DNA from: Chryseobacterium gleum
Lineage (GTDB): Bacteria > Bacteroidota > Bacteroidia > Flavobacteriales_D > Crocinitomicaceae
Length of the DNA: 14,674 nucleotides
Assembly: GCA_945877045.1 (NCBI GenBank)
Contig: CAMCQW010000019.1
Coordinates: 1-14,674, forward strand
Reading direction: 5' to 3'
A program made the position numbers and the translations under genes. Every line of letters begins with the position of its first letter. Position 1 is the stretch's first letter. This document shows, in pieces, positions 14,138-14,674 of the stretch. Under the pieces are notes generated by a model. It had not been told where the DNA came from. It saw nothing but the letters and a program-made list of their open reading frames with translations, and did not search any database.

Positions 14138-14674
14138 ATGAAGAAAATCTATTTAAGCTTATTAGCTATTGCTATCGTAACTTCTTTCAATGCACAAGAT
14201 GCATTTTGGAACGTTACTAATTACAGGGGAGCATTTCCCATAACGGATAATACGCCAGCAACAGATTGGACCGCTGGATGGTCTAACTTTGACCCACAAA
14301 CTACCGTTTATCCTGCTATCGTAACGACAGTATCGACAGATGTATTAGTCAACACAACATGGAGTGGAGTTGTTAAATTACAGAACAAAATTTATGTAAA
14401 AAACAATGCAACACTTACCATCTTACCAGGCACTATCATTCGAGGTGATAAGTTAACTCAAGCGACATTAATTGTCACAAGAGGAGCTAAAATTTATGCC
14501 AATGGAACAGCCGCTAATCCGGTTATATTTACTTCTAATGAAGCTCCGGGCACAAGACTACCAGGAGATTGGGGAGGACTTGTTCTTTTAGGACTTGCCA
14601 AAAACAACCAGCCAGGTGGTGTAGCAAATATAGAGGGTATTGTACCAACAACCGACACACAATTCGGTGGAAAT
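14138..14674 (+). CDS. Secreted beta-helix-type protein, N-terminal part (runs off window)
   Basis: The open frame starts at ATG 14138 and continues through the last base for 179 codons without a stop. Residues 1-19 form a signal peptide ending near SFNAQ. The mature part begins AFWNVTNYRGAF, followed by a DWTAGWSNFDPQ segment and then a series of short strands: LQNKIYVKNNATLTILPGTI, ATLIVTRGAKIYANGTAANP and DWGGLVLLG. These are typical of right-handed parallel beta-helix proteins of Bacteroidota that often end in a type IX secretion sorting domain; the C terminus is outside the window. It follows the TonB receptor by 156 bp and shares its operator type, so I infer a surface or secreted partner of that receptor. 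A specific function cannot be assigned. Confidence 0.85.
   Translation, partial: MKKIYLSLLAIAIVTSFNAQDAFWNVTNYRGAFPITDNTPATDWTAGWSNFDPQTTVYPAIVTTVSTDVLVNTTWSGVVKLQNKIYVKNNATLTILPGTIIRGDKLTQATLIVTRGAKIYANGTAANPVIFTSNEAPGTRLPGDWGGLVLLGLAKNNQPGGVANIEGIVPTTDTQFGGN

Noticed and set aside
11099..14674. SusC/SusD-type polysaccharide utilisation locus
   Set aside because: The receptor has SusC-like domains, but the next gene encodes a beta-helix-type protein without SusD features, and no glycoside hydrolase is present.

Overview
The window looks like chromosomal DNA of a Bacteroidota bacterium, most likely a flavobacterium-type organism (Crocinitomicaceae/Fluviicola-like is my best guess, from the overall feel of the proteins rather than any alignment). 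The evidence is the 16S rRNA 5' end, the low G+C content, A-rich translation starts in place of strong Shine-Dalgarno sites, TAnnTTTG-type promoter elements, a type IX secretion (T9SS) type sorting domain, Bacteroidota-restricted envelope families (DUF5777, DUF5723, choice-of-anchor V) and a TonB-dependent receptor with a carboxypeptidase-regulatory-like N-terminal domain.

Layout. 1-355 is the 5' part of a 16S rRNA gene on the minus strand, with its leader and promoter to about 561. Positions 803-4885 hold six minus-strand genes. The first four in transcription order are a DUF5777 outer-membrane barrel, a YceI protein, a small four-helix membrane protein and a CxxCH (monoheme-type) lipoprotein. 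These are packed with gaps of 15 bases or less, or overlap. They are followed by a CxxCH-containing choice-of-anchor V protein with a C-terminal sorting domain, and by a phosphodiesterase-like lipoprotein. At 4886-4978 transcription diverges. To the right lie two housekeeping genes, 5-formyltetrahydrofolate cyclo-ligase and RNase HII. Next comes a tightly coupled pair (2-bp gap): an unrecognised 720-residue membrane-anchored protein with a propeller-like C-terminal half, then an 850-residue outer-membrane protein that joins a DUF5723 region, eight thrombospondin type-3 repeats and an OmpA peptidoglycan-binding domain. The right end holds a TonB-dependent receptor and the start of a secreted beta-helix-type protein that runs off the window.

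How the genes may work together. The left cluster reads as an envelope module with two potential covalent-heme proteins and a probable isoprenoid-binding protein, so a redox or lipid-carrier role is plausible but unproven. The 720/850-residue pair could span from inner membrane through peptidoglycan to outer membrane. The TonB receptor and the beta-helix protein are probably co-regulated. The promoter of each carries a tandem array of CTTAACA-like heptamers at 11-bp spacing, the arrangement recognised by OmpR/PhoB-family response regulators. In both promoters the last heptamer core starts exactly 33 bases before the end of the TTTG of the -7-like element. This paired operator is the most interesting signal in the window. 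No CRISPR array, tRNA, insertion sequence or phage feature was seen.
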